DNA of 64,000 nt from Gadus chalcogrammus (taxonomy: Eukaryota > Chordata > Actinopteri > Gadiformes > Gadidae), in assembly GCF_026213295.1 (NCBI RefSeq), contig NC_079421.1, positions 19,770,925 to 19,834,924 on the forward strand, in the 5' to 3' direction. The notes beneath the pieces are model-generated. The model did not search any database. It saw nothing but the letters and a program-made list of their open reading frames with translations, and had not been told where the DNA came from. Shown piece by piece: positions 34,197 through 57,300 of this stretch (position 1 is the first letter of the stretch; each line of letters starts with the position of its first letter). Made by a program: the position numbers and the translations under genes.

Positions 34197-34202
34197 TTTA
34201 TT
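34197..34202 (-). promoter_or_regulatory. hs3st1: Candidate hs3st1 polyadenylation signal (AATAAA)
   Basis: AATAAA on the minus strand lies 713 bases past the hs3st1 stop codon. I noticed no other canonical signal between it and the stop. The implied 3' UTR is about 0.7 kb. Confidence 0.5.
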
Positions 34203-34914
34203 ATGTTGTTAATCCTTCACTTTTAGAAAAAAATATTATATTTACAGTACATTGTAATGAGGAATAATACATTATGTTTGCATGGATATTCACAGCGCAG
34301 ACATGATTAGTCTTTGTCATTGACATTAAGAGTAAAGAGTAGAACCTATATATTATCATAACATAGATTACATACATGGTCCAGTATGGGTCTAAAATGA
34401 CATGTAGCAGCAATAGACGTATCTTCAGCATATAACAATAAAGAGACGGACGGAAGAAGTAATCCATACTAATCACACATCAGCTACCTGCATGGGACGC
34501 CCAAACAAACAGAAAAAAACGTGGTTTTGAACGATAGGTCAACATTCATAAATTAAACCACTGAACAGGCTCCAAACATGGTCGTAAACACAATAGCCCC
34601 CACACACGGTCAACAAAGCATTCGATGTGAGGTGACTAATGCGATTGCGAACGACATTAGCATGTCATATCCTGCTTACTAAACCCTTATCACTTGGATC
34701 CGTCCGAACAATGGAACAGGTTTGCCTCGTAGAAATATAGACTTAGCTGGAATTCATTTGTACAGTTCACCTTGCCGCTTCGACTTTAGTTAATTATTAG
34801 TGCTAAAATCCCAATTGTTATTGAAAAATCCTCAAAAAAGCCAGAAGGCTTGGACGCTTCAAGGCTAGCGTAGCGGGCGCCACCGCAACGACCACGAGAC
34901 GTAGAAAAAACAGG

Positions 34915-36713
<1,799 letters not shown>

Positions 36714-36990
36714 CTTTTCACTGAAATCCGTCCGCAAAAATCCTGTCGCTCTCCATGCGTATTGGTCTCAATCTGATCAAGTCCGAGAGAACAGTGCCAA
36801 GCCAAACAATGCGCTTGATCGGAGCGCGTAAACGTCGCGTCCAAGCGCTTCCCTCCACTCTCACCCAAGTTATGATCCCGAGTGATTTGTTCCCAGCAGT
36901 TCCACCGCGAGGCTGCGACTGTCAGCTGTTGTGGATCTACTCTTATATTTTGCTGCTGGCAGGACCACTCCCCCCTCCTCTCTGACACAC
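36714..36990 (-). other. hs3st1: Probable hs3st1 5' UTR first exon
   Basis: This GC-richer segment ends in a consensus donor at 36713. The transcription start was not located and the upper limit is approximate. A short upstream ORF occupies 36718-36756 (12 codons plus TGA). No TATA box was seen just upstream. Confidence 0.45.
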
Positions 36991-37551
36991 TTCGGTGTAA
37001 GGTTTCGGTAGGACGACAACGGCAGTAGCCCTATTTCATTAGTCAAACGTTTGCAAACCTAGCAATAAGCCTACTAAGCAAATATCTGACTTTACCTGTG
37101 TTCGGTCTTTGGTTTGTTTATTATTATACTAGTATTATTAGGATTATTAGTTAGAAAATATTATATACATGGTGTGGTGTACATTACGGAGGCATGCGTC
37201 TGATGTGTATGTATTCTCATTATGATGTTGTAGCCAGCAGAATTAAGCACAATGTTTAAAATCAAAGCGTTTCTGCGTTTGGTTTTTAGAAACACAATCG
37301 CAAGGCGTTCGAAGCTGCATGGGGAGTCCATGAAAGGGACAGACCCGAGGCTCGCCTCTTAGCACACCTAAACGTTGTCCAACGGTGAACGACTTTACCA
37401 CCTGTTGAGTCATTTTCTAAAGGATGTCCGCAGTTACATATTTATTAGAGATCGTTGAATTCAATTGTGAGTCAGACAATGCGTGTCCTGTGAGCAGTCC
37501 CACTGAGTCACTCGGGTTGGTAGGCGTTTTGTGGTTGGGGAGAGGTACACC

Positions 37552-37559
37552 TGACGTCA
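37552..37559. promoter_or_regulatory. CRE-type palindrome TGACGTCA
   Basis: A perfect consensus CREB/ATF site lies about 570 bases upstream of the proposed hs3st1 first exon. Confidence 0.4.
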
Positions 37560-37605
37560 CATATCAAGTGGCGTGCTGAATTGGCACAGTGACAGTTAGC
37601 CCATA

Positions 37606-37630
37606 ATAATAATAATAATAATCATAATAA
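37606..37630. repeat. Short (AAT)n tract
   Basis: AATAATAATAAT run with one interruption. Confidence 0.9.
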
Positions 37631-37959
37631 TACTAGTACTAATATAAACTAACACTAATAACACATAAAAACAAGATTTTATGTTACCACCTCATTTTCT
37701 CTCCAGAATCAATTAGGCCTACCTTTGTATATGCATATCCACATCAATTGGCATCGTACAATTTATCGTGAACAAAAAAGAAGTCAACAAATGAACCATA
37801 ACTGATATAATCGACAGAACACAATTATTACACACACTATTTATATATGACCGTTAATTTTGCTCTTATTCATCTGTATTATTGTTCTGTATATAGGTAT
37901 GTATATTTCTAAGAAACGTAATAATAAAACAATTGATAAGTTATACTGCATAAAGTTAA

Positions 37960-38535
37960 AGGTCCCATGGCATGCTATTTTATGGAGGCTTTAATATAGA
38001 TATTAGTGGGCCCCAAACACAGCATTTGAAGACGTTCCCGAAATTCAGCCGTGGTGCACATTGAGCTTTCCCCAAACGCGCCGTTTCGGTGTCTGTAGCT
38101 TTAATGCAAATGAAGAGGAGGGAGGCGGGTCAAGGAGGAGGGTGGGGGTGTGGCCCCGAGTAGCTTGCGGCCACGGTACCATGTGCTCTGTTTACAGTGG
38201 ATGAATCGCAATGGCGAGGCGCACACAGCCTTTGGCCGTGTTCTGTAAATATTCTAGATATTATATATAGACGATATTATGAATCTCAAACGACTGCGTC
38301 GGGTTCTCTGACGTCTCTGGTTCTTCCACTTCCACATCAATCTGAAGTAGACTGAACCACGACATGGAGGAGAAAGGGATTGTTGCCCACGATTGTCTCC
38401 CACCAGAGCCCTCGCTGCCGAGGGACCACCGCCTCGGAAGGCGGACAGCGTGCGGCGCCCGAGGCACCACCGCCTCGCGGCGGTGGTCTCAACCATGGCT
38501 GAGATAACCCTACACGTCCACATCAATCTGAAGTA
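37960..38535 (+). mobile_element. Decayed MITE-like repeat
   Basis: It starts AAAGGTCCCATGGCATGCTA, a left-end type I recognise from repeated teleost sequences, and continues with GGGCCCCAAACACAG and CCCCAAACGCGCCGTTTCGG. No matching right terminus was found nearby, so it is truncated or rearranged. The words CATCAATCTGAAGTAGACTG and AACC-CGACATG recur at 38333 and 38520 as an internal direct repeat. Confidence 0.5.
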
Positions 38536-38809
38536 GACTGAACCGCGACATGAGAGGTAGAGCGACAGAGCGTGAGAGAGAGAAGCGTGTGAGGGAGAGG
38601 AAGAGGAAGTCAGAGAGTGAGAGATCTCCGTTTAGATCTGGCATTGAACAATTTCAATGCCAATTCCCATGCCTTAAATTCTTGAGAGAGCGCGAGAGAG
38701 AGAGAGAGAAAGAGAAAGCCACAGAAGAACAAGCCCAGGCGTGTGCGTGTTAGTCAGGTGTGATGATGGCATATCTGCAGTGGTGGAACATGGGAAAGGA
38801 AACGCATGA

Positions 38810-38838
38810 CTCACCTGAGCTCAGGTGAGATGACGTCA
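38810..38838. promoter_or_regulatory. Paired E-box palindrome next to a CRE
   Basis: A perfect 20-bp palindrome at 38810-38829 contains CACCTG and CAGGTG E-boxes. TGACGTCA follows at 38831-38838, one base later. Confidence 0.4.
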
Positions 38839-38839
38839 C

Positions 38840-39590
38840 CGGGATAATGATCAGTGACCAGGCCTTTATACCTGGCACTCACTGAGCCTGTCTGAACAGG
38901 TTCCTAACTGCCTGTCCGTCCATATATTCTCTACAAATATTAGTGGGGAATATTATGTACATAGAGGCAATAACGTTTTTCTCAATTGTATTGACAAAAC
39001 TGGAGTATATTAGGTAAGTATATGTAGGTAAGTATATTACCCAAATAGCGTTATTATACAGTGCATTGCAATACTATCTATTCTAGACCAGATATTGGCC
39101 CTTGCGCTGTAGCATATGAAATGCTAATCTTTTAGCCAAGGAGGTACAAGGTCAAGGAGCTACACGGCCATCTTGAATCAGCGTGGGTTAGACATTTGAA
39201 TCATTTCTTATTGACAATATTGGTTTCCTAAGGTTCTCCCAATCCACCATGTGACACATTTGGCATCTATCAAATAAGTATTTCACAAAATATAGCAGGC
39301 AGCCTGTTGCAAGAAATCTGCGGGGGCCAGCCCTATTCAAAGAAACAATGAAATGCACAATCATATTCTTCTTCAGTTTGGGTAAGGTCACATGAGTTCA
39401 GTCAAACAGCTTAAGAATTAACCGTACTCATTTTAAATTTGTTGAACACTTTTTGTGCGTCCCTGGCACACAGCCAAGACTACCACGCGAGGCAGGCGTA
39501 GACGGATAACGCCAGTGTACACGGATAACCTCGTATCTTTGACTGTACTGCAGTAACACACGCATCAGCCCGCACGCACCTGCACGCATC

Positions 39591-39622
<32 letters not shown>

Positions 39623-42600
39623 CACACACAGGCCTACATATGCACATATTGTATGTACAAACACACAAGTGCATAGACACAGACATACACACACACACAC
39701 ACACACACAAACACACAAATCAATTTTGCAATGCCTTGGCTGTGGTACTGTAGATCGCTATTAAATCGTATCCAGGCAGAGCAGAGGGATTGAAGGAATA
39801 TGGAGTCATATGACTCAATGGTATACGGAGGAGAAAAGACTGACGAGCTTTCAATCACCAGATGAAAGACTGCAATTTTCCTTTTCAGAAGCTCCCGGTT
39901 CTTTTTTTTACAGGAAGGAGAAATGTATGATAACTAATTGAGGGGCTAAGGAGCCAGTTCTTTTTTTATTGCATTTACCGAAGACCAACAGCAACTTGGC
40001 GGGGTGAAAGTCCTTGGAAACCCAATAGAAATGGCCTTCATTACAACTAGATATTGGTTGGTCTGGTCTCTCTTTCCTTCCTATAAAACCTTCCATCCCT
40101 CCCACTCACCATCCTCCCATCCTGCTCCTCCCATCCTGCTCTTAACTTCTCGCTCCCTTCCTGTCCTTCCTCTTTCCCTCTCTCCTCTCCTCTTTTTCAT
40201 TCCCTCGGTGTCTCTCTCTTTATCTTGCTATCCCTCTCATCCTCTTTTCTCTAAACCTTCCATCTCTCCCTCCTTCTGCTCTCCCTCTCCCTTCACCTTC
40301 CAGACGAAAGCCCAAGCTTTTCAAATATGCTTTGATTGTAGATACCTTCACAAACATAGTGAGCTCTTATTTTCCTCTTACTGCCTATTAATCCATTCAT
40401 TCATCATCCATTCATTCATTCACTCATCCAATCAAGTTTTACAATGAGCATCGTGTCTGCTTGCGGGGCCCATTTTATGAGTGTATGAATTTATTTAGTT
40501 GCTAGCCATTTCCTCCTCACTTTTTTGTTCCGTCACAGGCCCTTGCTTCATAACACATACTCACGTAAAAGAACAAGAACACAAAATCAGGATCTTTGTT
40601 GCGTACTACATTACCCAGACATGGTTTGGTGCCCTAGTTTTAATCACACACTGCGAGACCAAAACATTTGTTAGTCAAATGATGAAGAAATACAAATATT
40701 TTAATTGTATCTCGCTGAACTGTGATTTAACATTTGCTTTGTATGAATATGTATTTGATGAGCCTTCTTGGGCAGGGTCGAGGAGTTGAGGGACAAGAGT
40801 GAACCCCGGACATGTGTATATTTCTTCTGCTTGGGCAGGTGTATTTAATTGGGCAGAGCAATTCAGCCAGTGTATCCCTGATGTGATTGGTTACATCTTG
40901 CCAAACAAGTGCAAACACCTCTTGAAGTGCTTGGATTATTGTATTGGAGTACATCAAGCAAGCTCACATTTAACCACCAGTTTGTTTAAGATCTAGCCTC
41001 TCAGAACATGCGTTGGATAATGAGAATAATGCACAGTGTTACACCTCAGACAGTTTGCAGATGTTTTAAAACATATTACTGTGCGTGGTCATCAGACGCA
41101 TTGAACCATAGCATAGCCTAAGCCTTGAAGATCAGCATCATTTTGATTAAAATAATATATTTGCTTGAACAAATTAAACCTTAAGCTTTAGAAATGAAAA
41201 GGAAAAAACCTGTGTCAAATTGTCCACACCGTGTCGGCACTGCTGCACGTGCACTGCATCAACTCATAAATTAAACAATTAATGCTGACTTCAGTGGCCT
41301 CAATGTTTACTTCCCTGAATGGTGCATGTGACTTCTCTGTTATTGTTTCACGCATACGAGTCAGTTCAGCCTGAGAATCGATTATAGTATTTTTTATCTG
41401 AGCAATAAATCCAAATTGAGCATCAGGGCTTTCACTGTGACCATATTTCAGCACGACACCTGCAAATAAAAGAAAAATAAATACATCACACATTGCACCG
41501 TTATGGTCCAGATGCCCTAGTTCTAGTAAATCTCTTGCAGTTGCCGTGTGTGTTATGCAGCACTTATGGGATGGCTTCACGCTTATGGTCTCATCGTGGA
41601 TGATGAGGGCACATAGCAGCAGGAGTGGGTGCAGAAGAGGAAATATTGCTATAAATTGGCCAAATACAGAAGAGGATCGGGCTTTCTACTCAGGGTGCCA
41701 ATCAGGGCCCCACCGGGGCCACTTACAAAGGCAGAGGCCTCATACAGAAGGAGTGCTGAGGGACCAGAGATCAATGACCATGACTGATCTGTAACATACC
41801 AGCTGTGGAAGTGGGCCAATCTGTTTGTTTAAAGGTGGGGTAGTCCTTTTTTTTTAAACTTTTTTGTCATCTTCTGAAATTAACTTGAATGGAATCATTG
41901 AATGGAAAATATCTGTCTGGATGAAGTGATTGGATGGCTTTACCTGTCCGTCTACCTACCTATCTTACCTGCCTGTCTGCCTTCCAGCTTACTCTGACTT
42001 GCTCACCCATTTCCCTATCCTACCTTTAAGAATGAAATCGTGTTTGTCTGTGCATGTGGGTTGGGGAGGTTAATTAAACCTCACAACCTTTACTTTACAG
42101 CAGACTGAGAGCTGGTCCTGCCGTGTGTGAACTCAGTGTTTATTTCCTGTGCCACCCGTCACCCTTATAGCGATGAATGGTATCCTAGCAACAGAAGCTC
42201 ATATGTTGTTAACTTTGTTTGCTTTTGTGTGTGTGTGTGTGTGTTATTTTATGTGTGTTTGTGCAAACACACACGCACACAATATGTGTGTCTTATGAGT
42301 GTGTTTGCGTATATATTTATGCATATGTGCATCCATTCGTGTGCGATTTTATGCATCATCATTCTAAATGAACTCTCACACCAGCCGTGTGGTTAAAACG
42401 CTGACCTATAACCTCCCCGACGCCTGCGACTGCTCTCCAGTTAATGGCTCCGGACAAAGCAAAGTCTCCGTAACGTCCTCTAACGAACACAGAGGCAGTG
42501 ATTACACGGCGACACTGGGCTCTGCAGCAGGCGGTTCTCTGGTTCACTTACCTCTCTAGTGTTTACTCTCCAACATTTATACAGGCTCTCCGTGCCCATT

Positions 42601-43230
42601 GACAGCGGAACAAAGAGGCTCTTCTTGTGCAGCCGTTGTTTTGGATAACTGCCACTGCTGCAGCGCGAATACCTCCGTAGCACCCAGGGCCTCCGCTTAG
42701 CACAGCTTTGTAAATCAGATTTGACTGACAATGCGATTTAATAAAACCGTTGAACGGAAAGACTGGACGTGGACCAGAGCAAAGTAGGCGAATCGCCGTT
42801 GAAATCAAATGAAATGACGCACAGAGAAGATAATATCGTAGCCGTCCGAGCTTTAACATGCATACACGCACACGCTAGATCGCATTTGTCATGAAGAAAA
42901 AAAAACAGTCAAGCCGTCGTAGACCCGGTAGTTATACAATAAGCTTTGTGTCCCAGAGAACATCTGTCAACATCACCATGACGTATCATAATGATACTCT
43001 CTCGCTGTCCTGGAGAAACTCTGCCAAAGCTGCAAAGTCTGGCGATGATTAGCCTGATGGATAGAGAGCGGGGCAGGTACATTGGGTGAGGCTCACGTTC
43101 TCGTCCCAAAAAGTGCTGACATAACTCTCGATGAAGATTATCTTCTGAAATGGATTGAGCGGTTTTGTGGATCCCACGTTGGTGCCTTCTCCTTGATTTA
43201 GCATTCATTTAAGAAAGAATACGGGGATTT
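38840..43230. other. Unique non-coding sequence upstream of hs3st1
   Basis: No gene recognised. It includes a (CACG)n/(CA)n patch at 39580-39715, a CT-rich patch at 40080-40310 and short GT at 42225-42245. The minus-strand open frame at 41215-41580 (121 codons) shows no recognisable domain. Confidence 0.4.
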
Positions 43231-43232
43231 AT

Positions 43233-43397
<165 letters not shown>

Positions 43398-44078
43398 GAG
43401 AGAGAGTGTGAGAGATTCCAGTCATTGGTTTATGTTTACACATACAGGACAAGAGTTATTCTTCTTCGGTTGATGAGTTGCTGAATTAAAAGCGGAAGAT
43501 AAAGTTATGGTTTTGAACATATCTTTTTTTTATCTTCTTTTTTTGATTTGATATCTTGTATGCATTTATGGGGATTTCTGTTCCTTATTAATTTTGCACC
43601 AATAGCCTACACCACAACACATTCCTTGGATTTGAAAGTTGACCTTGCCAAAAGCATACCGTCTTTAAAAGCTATCTCAGTCTTCCACGAGATACCTGGT
43701 GCATAATCATAGAAGAGGAGTGCATGATATTCTAGACAACATTGGCCAGCTCCTTGGACGTTGACACGATCAAATATAGTGTGTATGTAGCTAGTGTAAA
43801 TATAGCTAGTGGAGCCAAGTATGACATTGCTTGCTTACATATTTCCTACTCCCTAATTCTCCTTATCTTGTGTATGAGGTTCGAGTGTTCACAGCCGTGC
43901 CAACATTGTCCTCAAGCTCTGCGGTAAGATACACACATTCTTCAGGGGTGTTTAACTTTAAAAGATGATTTACTGATAAAGATATAAACACATTGATATT
44001 AACAGCCAGCAGGGATTTCCATTCTTTCTGTCTGCTGGAACTAATCATGTCCTCTTTCTTCCAACGTTTCTGCCTAGC

Positions 44079-45128
<1,050 letters not shown>

Positions 45129-45735
45129 AGCTGTGTGTTCGAAATCGTTCCCTATTCACTCACTCACTATTCCCCATATAGTGTTCATGATATAGTGCAC
45201 TATATAGGGAACGAATAAAAATTAGAATTCGGACACTACGCTGAACATTTCTAAACGTCATTTGCGTCAGTAAATGCGCCGGGTGACGCATTTGTGTGAC
45301 GCAGACAGATGCGCCCACATCATGTAAAAAAACCGGGCACTCACGAGGAAAGCTGGAGGTTGTATTGATGTTGAATGTTACATTTCCTTGATCAAGTTTT
45401 TTTTTGTATCAATTTTGAATGTTAACTTTTCTATGTTAAATCCCAAATAAATTGTTGACCTTTCTAAACGAAAGCCGGAGACTCCGTCATTAAATGCATT
45501 CGTTTTCGCGGTTATTCAGCTTCCTCTTCTCCTCCGGAAAAACACGACCGCATTGCATTGTGGTATACAGGAGTAACATGTAGGGAACGTCGTATGTACA
45601 CTCAAATTTTGGGTACTTTAATTGCACTACATAGTGCATGAAATTAACCACTGAGAATTCGAACACCACTACAAAATGGCGAGCACCCTATATAGTGCAC
45701 TATATCCGCGATAGGGAATTATTTCGAACACAGCT
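45129..45735. mobile_element. MITE copy 1 (AGCTGTGTTCGAAAT ends)
   Basis: The terminal inverted repeats AGCTGTGTTCGAAATCGTTC and GAATTATTTCGAACACAGCT close the element. Inside are subterminal palindromes TATAGTGCACTATATAGGGA and the words CATTTCTAAACGTCATTTGC and CCCAAATAAATTGTTGAC, shared with the copy at 55848-56398. It is non-coding and therefore non-autonomous. Confidence 0.88.
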
Positions 45736-48700
45736 TAGCTCATGGGCGTATGTTCTGCCCGTCGGAATAGTAGCGTCATTCAGCGACGACAATAATTTAG
45801 AGTGACAATTCAACTGTACAGCCCTCCACTTTGCGGACCAGCCCTGTTTCTCTCCTTGCCATTGCCCAATTAAATCTACTGTGTGAGCCGCTGAATCCCT
45901 GAAGAGGACATGCGCAGAATGTTGTGGCCGAGGCGGTTCACTTCGGGCCTTTTCTTCATGAACTATGTGGTCTTTTTTTTTGAGAGCCGTTCCGAAGCTA
46001 TCAGTAAATCCAGCTGGAAGCACTTTCAATCACACATCCCTCCACCCAGAATGTAAACAGTAACAGAAAAACATAGCCTGGGTTTTCTGACCAACGACAA
46101 AGCTTTATCAGCTGATTTTCAAAGGGCTGCCAAGGGAAGCCGTGCTGGCGGGAGTGTTGGGTCTAGGTCTGGGTCAGGTCGCCCTCTGGGGCCCAAGGAA
46201 AACCAGGAAACAGTCGTTTCCTTGAATTCTCTCTCGAGTGTGATTGTGTGTAAGTGTGTGTTTGTGTCAGAGGGGCAGTCCTACACACGACCAGCGGCCA
46301 GAAGCTAGAATCCTATGAAGGTTATCTTCATTGCTTCATCCTTATATTATTGCAGGTTGATTAATGCATTCCAATGTCACTCTTTCATCACAAGAAATTA
46401 AAGAGCCAGTGAACCCAAAACCACTTTTTGTTTTGTTTTAAACTTGGTAATTTGTCATATATGATTGTCCACATAGTAATCTATGCCATTTTATCAATTG
46501 GGGACTAAATTAGTCCGCAATTAGAGTAAAAACGGGAAAATTCCTAGGTTTTTTTTGCCATTCTCCTCAAAACACTACTAGTGGGGTGGAACACTCCACT
46601 CTGCTGCCAAGGCAGTGCGTTGGCGTTGCTTTCGTGACGTCTGAGTGCCTTCTGCTTACTACTACTACTTCACTTAATTGGCATCACATACTGTATGGAC
46701 CCAGGAACTTAACTATAACCTATAGTTCTATTGGGCTAAACACTACTTCATAGAAAGGTCTACCCTATTGTACTATAGTGCTAACAACTGATAATGGTGG
46801 TATTCATTCTAAAACATGGCATTTATTTCAGGCGGAAAATAATCTTCCACTTATGCTGTGTTGTAAATATTCACTCTGACCTGGTAGTATCCACATTCAA
46901 TATTTCACTTTAGATGATCACAAAGCTGTTATCTTTCTTTAGTACCATGATTACATTCTAAAGCCCTTGCAGTTGTGGGGATAAAATCCATTTACTTTGG
47001 GTAAGACATTTTCAGATAAACCCTCAGAAATATGCCCAGTGATGAAGCAGACCAAACAAACGCACCAAATTGTCAGTTACCCCAAAAAATGGGGGCTCAT
47101 GGGGGGGCCTCTCAAGCTATTGCCTTCATTTTGTATTTCGTACCACCCAGAAATCTCTGCCGCTCTCTCTCTCTGTGCGTTCATGGGTAGCGACGCGCAA
47201 GCTGTTATGTACAGGAGCGAAAACGATTAATAATGTCGAGTGTCCGAGGAGATTAGTTTGATGTAAGCGCGTGGTGAGTGGGGGTAATGAGGGGAGCAGG
47301 CGGGACTTAATCCAACCTGACGAAAAGCTGTTGAGTCCCGAGGAGGAGGAGGAGGAGGAGGGCGGGATGAAAGGGACGACAAGCCAAGCGTTGTGGGGAC
47401 TTCCTGATAACCCTCGCTCTCGCCTGTTCCCCCTGGTAGACGTGTTGAGCGTGGCAGTAATCAGCAGCTGTTCCACAGGGGACGTGCGTCTCTTCAAGGT
47501 TTAGCATGAAGTGCACGAGTGTGGAGGTATGTGTGTGTTAGTCTCTGAGAGAGGGTATTAGTAAGAGTTCTGGAGTATGTGTGCGTGTGCAGGCGCCCGT
47601 GTGTGTGTGTTTGTGTCTGTCTGTCTGTCCGTGTGTGTGCGCCTTTGTGCATGTCCATACTTGTGTGGGTGTGTGTGCTTGTGGGTGTGTGTGTGTGTGC
47701 GTGTATGCGTGTGTGTGTGTGTTTTTCTGCGTGTGTGCGTTGGTGTACGTCCGTATGTGTGTCTGTGTGTGTGAGTGTATGTGCTCATGTGAGTGTATGT
47801 GTGTCTGTCTGTGTGTGCGTGCATGAAGGGCGGAGTCGCTGGGTGGCTGTGGCTCATCAATGACAAACAAGGACACTCTTAATTCCTGAGCGTGGGGATG
47901 TCGTCTTACCTCCTCTCAGGGAGGCCAGCACCAAAGCACGTGAAGCGGGATGGGGGTTTTGAAACATATCAAAGATTCTCGTTGAAAATAAACTCTAAAA
48001 CTCCTAATAATAAAGGAACCGTCAGCGATTTTTCTACACAGTTGCACATCCCTCCGTGTAAACCCTTTATCTTAAATCCTTGCTTGACATTTATGCCTGC
48101 AGTGATGAATGCCGGTATTTCAAGTGTCGACATCTCCAGTTAAAAAAACAACATCTTCTTTCCTTCGTGGTCGAAGGCTGTTATTTAAAATATTTGAACA
48201 AACATTTGCAAATAAATTCCTTCGTACCCTTGTAAAAGGAATTCTGTTTTGCCTGGACCTGTAAATTGCATGGGTGAGCAAAACAGCCTTGGGAAGAAGG
48301 TGTCTGTGGTGATAAAAGTATTTTTAAACGGACCCTGAAAAAAGATATACCTGTTTCATAACCTATGTTTAAATATAAACATGGTTGCAAATGCAATATC
48401 TTTAAGGCAACTAGTATAACCTGTGAAAATGAACTCCAATTCGATCAAATAGTAAGGTTCAACAGAGTGTATAGCAATTGTTCATTTACTAAAATCCTTA
48501 ATGTATCTCTTTCTTGTTCGTTTTAGTATTTGTTGGGGGCAGGATAATGGAGTTACTAAAGGTACTGGGTCGTAGCCCGATGTCCACAGTATCCCTATAG
48601 GCCTCTCCTTGTGCCAGATGCCTAATCCCGACTGGATTCCCTGAAAAATCCCAGATTGTGGCAACAGAGCCCACGGATCATGTCCTCTTCTTCAAAGGCA

Positions 48701-49210
48701 CAGCTTCTCTTTGCCTTTCAAATGAAAATACATCCAAAGAAAAGGCTGAAGCTTGACAGTACATTTTCATTTTACCGTGCTAACGGTCAAGGTTTAAATC
48801 CCAGATAAACTCTTTAGGAATGATTTGGTCCACCTCACTGCGACAGCATCAAGTTAACGTGTGTTACGTTTCATCGTTGTCCCCAACCAAGTAGGCGTCA
48901 TTTATTTTGCTATCCTATTGATCTTTATGTATCAGATGAAGCGCGAGGTCTGTTTATCTCCCATCGCCTCCGACCCACACTGATCAGATCTCTTGCTGGT
49001 TCAGACCATAGCGTCGGTATGGATGCACGCCTGGAAGATTAAAACCAGCTGCTGCAGAAGCAACCATTTTACAACCCTTGGCTGCATGAGATGTGGTCCA
49101 CCATATGGGGAGGGGGTTAGAAACCGTCCTTTTGATTGTTTGGGCCACTAGCGGATCACGGTTTCCAGTTGGGTGCTATCGGTTTGTCCTCATCTTGCCC
49201 CCCTGGGGGG
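45736..49210. other. Unique non-coding sequence with simple repeats
   Basis: A possible dispersed repeat occurs at about 46400-46690 (GAGCCAGTGAACCCAAAACC). (GGA)n is at 47341-47362, and degenerate GT sequence at 47575-47826 generates spurious open frames. No gene was recognised. Confidence 0.4.
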
Positions 49211-52650
<3,440 letters not shown>

Positions 52651-52654
52651 TTTA

Positions 52655-52750
52655 AACCAGAGGTTCTCAACCACCGGGCCGCGGACCAGTACCGGGCCGC
52701 GCAGCATTGGCCACTGGGCTGCAAAGACTTACAAAGTAAGCTTACAAAAA
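52655..52750 (+). mobile_element. hAT-like repeat end fragment
   Basis: GAGGTTCTCAACCACCGGGC, CGCGGACCAGTACCGGGCCG and CACTGGGCTGCAAAGACTTA form a motif I associate with hAT-family (Charlie-like) elements. No second end was located. Confidence 0.5.
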
Positions 52751-53123
52751 TAAAATATAATAAAATTGACTTGGCCTTCACACCATATACGCATTCATTC
52801 ATCTCAATTCCATGGACGGAAAAAAATCCAAAACAAATCAAGACCAAAAATACTTATATTGTCTTCAGCAGGTGTGACAACATTGCAGACATCTGGATGC
52901 ATCCCACACCCAACCATAAGGAAAGGTTGTCTGATGGAATTTTCCATTTTTTTTTCTTTCTACTGATGTTCTGCAGTAACTGTATGTGTTTTTGTTTCTC
53001 AGCTGGCCCCCGGATCCTCAAAGGTTAATTAAAGCTCTGTACCTGGGAAAGCGTCTGGACAGTTACACGGTGAAACGGTTTACTACTGCACTTACCTTAA
53101 CCAACCATAATGCCATAATGGGT

Positions 53124-55847
<2,724 letters not shown>

Positions 55848-56398
55848 AGCTGTGTTCGAAATCGTTCCCTATACACTCGTTCCCTATTCCCTATATAGTG
55901 TACATGATATAGTGCACTATATAGGGAATAGGGAACGAGAATTCGGACACTACGCCTAACATTTCTAAACGTCATTTGCGTCAGTAAATGCGCCTGGTAT
56001 TTGTGTGACGTGATGCGCCGACATCATCTAAACAAACCGGGCTGGAGGTTGTATTGATGTTGAATGTTACATTTCCTTGTTCAAGTTTTTTTTAATTAAT
56101 TTTGAATGTTAAATCCCAAATAAATTGTTGACATTTCTAAACACAAGCCAGAGACTCCATCATTAAATGTATTCGTTTTCGCGGTTATTCAGCTTCTTCT
56201 TCTCCCCTGGAAAAATACAACCGCATTGCATTGTGATATACGGGAGTAACATGTAGGGAACATCGTATGTACCCTATTTTAAGTCCACTATATAGTGCCC
56301 TATATAGTGGACCACTGAGAATTCGAACACCCTAGAAAATGGCGTGCAGCCTATTAAGTGCACTACATCCATGATAGGGAACGATTTCGAACACAGCT
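55848..56398. mobile_element. MITE copy 2 (AGCTGTGTTCGAAAT ends)
   Basis: The ends AGCTGTGTTCGAAATCGTTC and GAACGATTTCGAACACAGCT are perfect 20-bp inverted repeats. If the outer AG/CT are counted as flank, the element is bordered by TA on both sides. It is shorter than copy 1 by about 56 bases because of internal deletions, and lies in the same orientation 10.7 kb away. Confidence 0.9.
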
Positions 56399-57300
56399 AG
56401 TGTCTCTAGTTCATCTGGGTGGTATCCAGGGGGGGAGGTTGTTCATGGACGTGAACACCTATCCTGTGTAAAAACCCAGCTTCCCCTTCATGTTCACACC
56501 CATCTCTCCTTTCCCTCCTCACACACGGCCAGCACCTGAACCAGACCCAAACCAAACACGCGTTACTGGACATGATTTACGCAACAGCGGTGGGAACGTG
56601 TTTTTGGCCAGCGTTTCCTGGAGTCGTTACGGCCGGGACCCCCCCCCCTCCCTTCCCTGCGGAAATACATTTTGGCACCAGGACCTGCCAAATATTTTTG
56701 TGCAGGAAAATAAGCTATGAATTATTCTTACCGTGTCCTAAAAGGTGGTTCCTCTGGAGAGTTATTCTTCAAAACATGATTGCCCTTTTCGTTCTTTAAG
56801 CATCTGCCCTTTGAAGGCATAAAAAAATAATTATGTCATTATAATACGTTTTGCTACACATTTATTATTGGTAAACCATATGTTTAATCTGTCTATGTTC
56901 CCCATTGGTTTTATCTTTTATAGGTGACTATACTAAACTACACTGGTAAACAGAGATCATTGAAGCATTGCCCTTTAATCAAGAGTTCTAGCTCTTTCAT
57001 TCCTTTCGTTTTCAAACCTTTGATTCAGGATCCCACACGTCCGTCCCACCTTTGAAAGTATACACCTTTTGACATCTTCTGTAAATGAAGAAGTTTCCTT
57101 GCTGAGGCCGTATCGTCTGGCAGGTTATCCATGGAGCCAGAGAGGTGTTACAGTCTAAGGTTACTTTTTGGGATCATATATACCTTATATTATAGACACA
57201 AAGTATGGTCAAAGGATGCTGCACAGCCATGTGCGAGAAAGAGAGAGAGAGAGAGAGAGAGACAGAGATAGATATAAAGAGATATGGAGAGAGCAAAAAG
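56399..57300. other. Unique non-coding sequence
   Basis: No gene seen. A GA run of about 25 bases occurs at 57237-57262. Confidence 0.4.

Noticed and set aside
41215..41580. 121-codon minus-strand open frame
   Set aside because: There is no recognisable family and composition is like the surrounding non-coding DNA.
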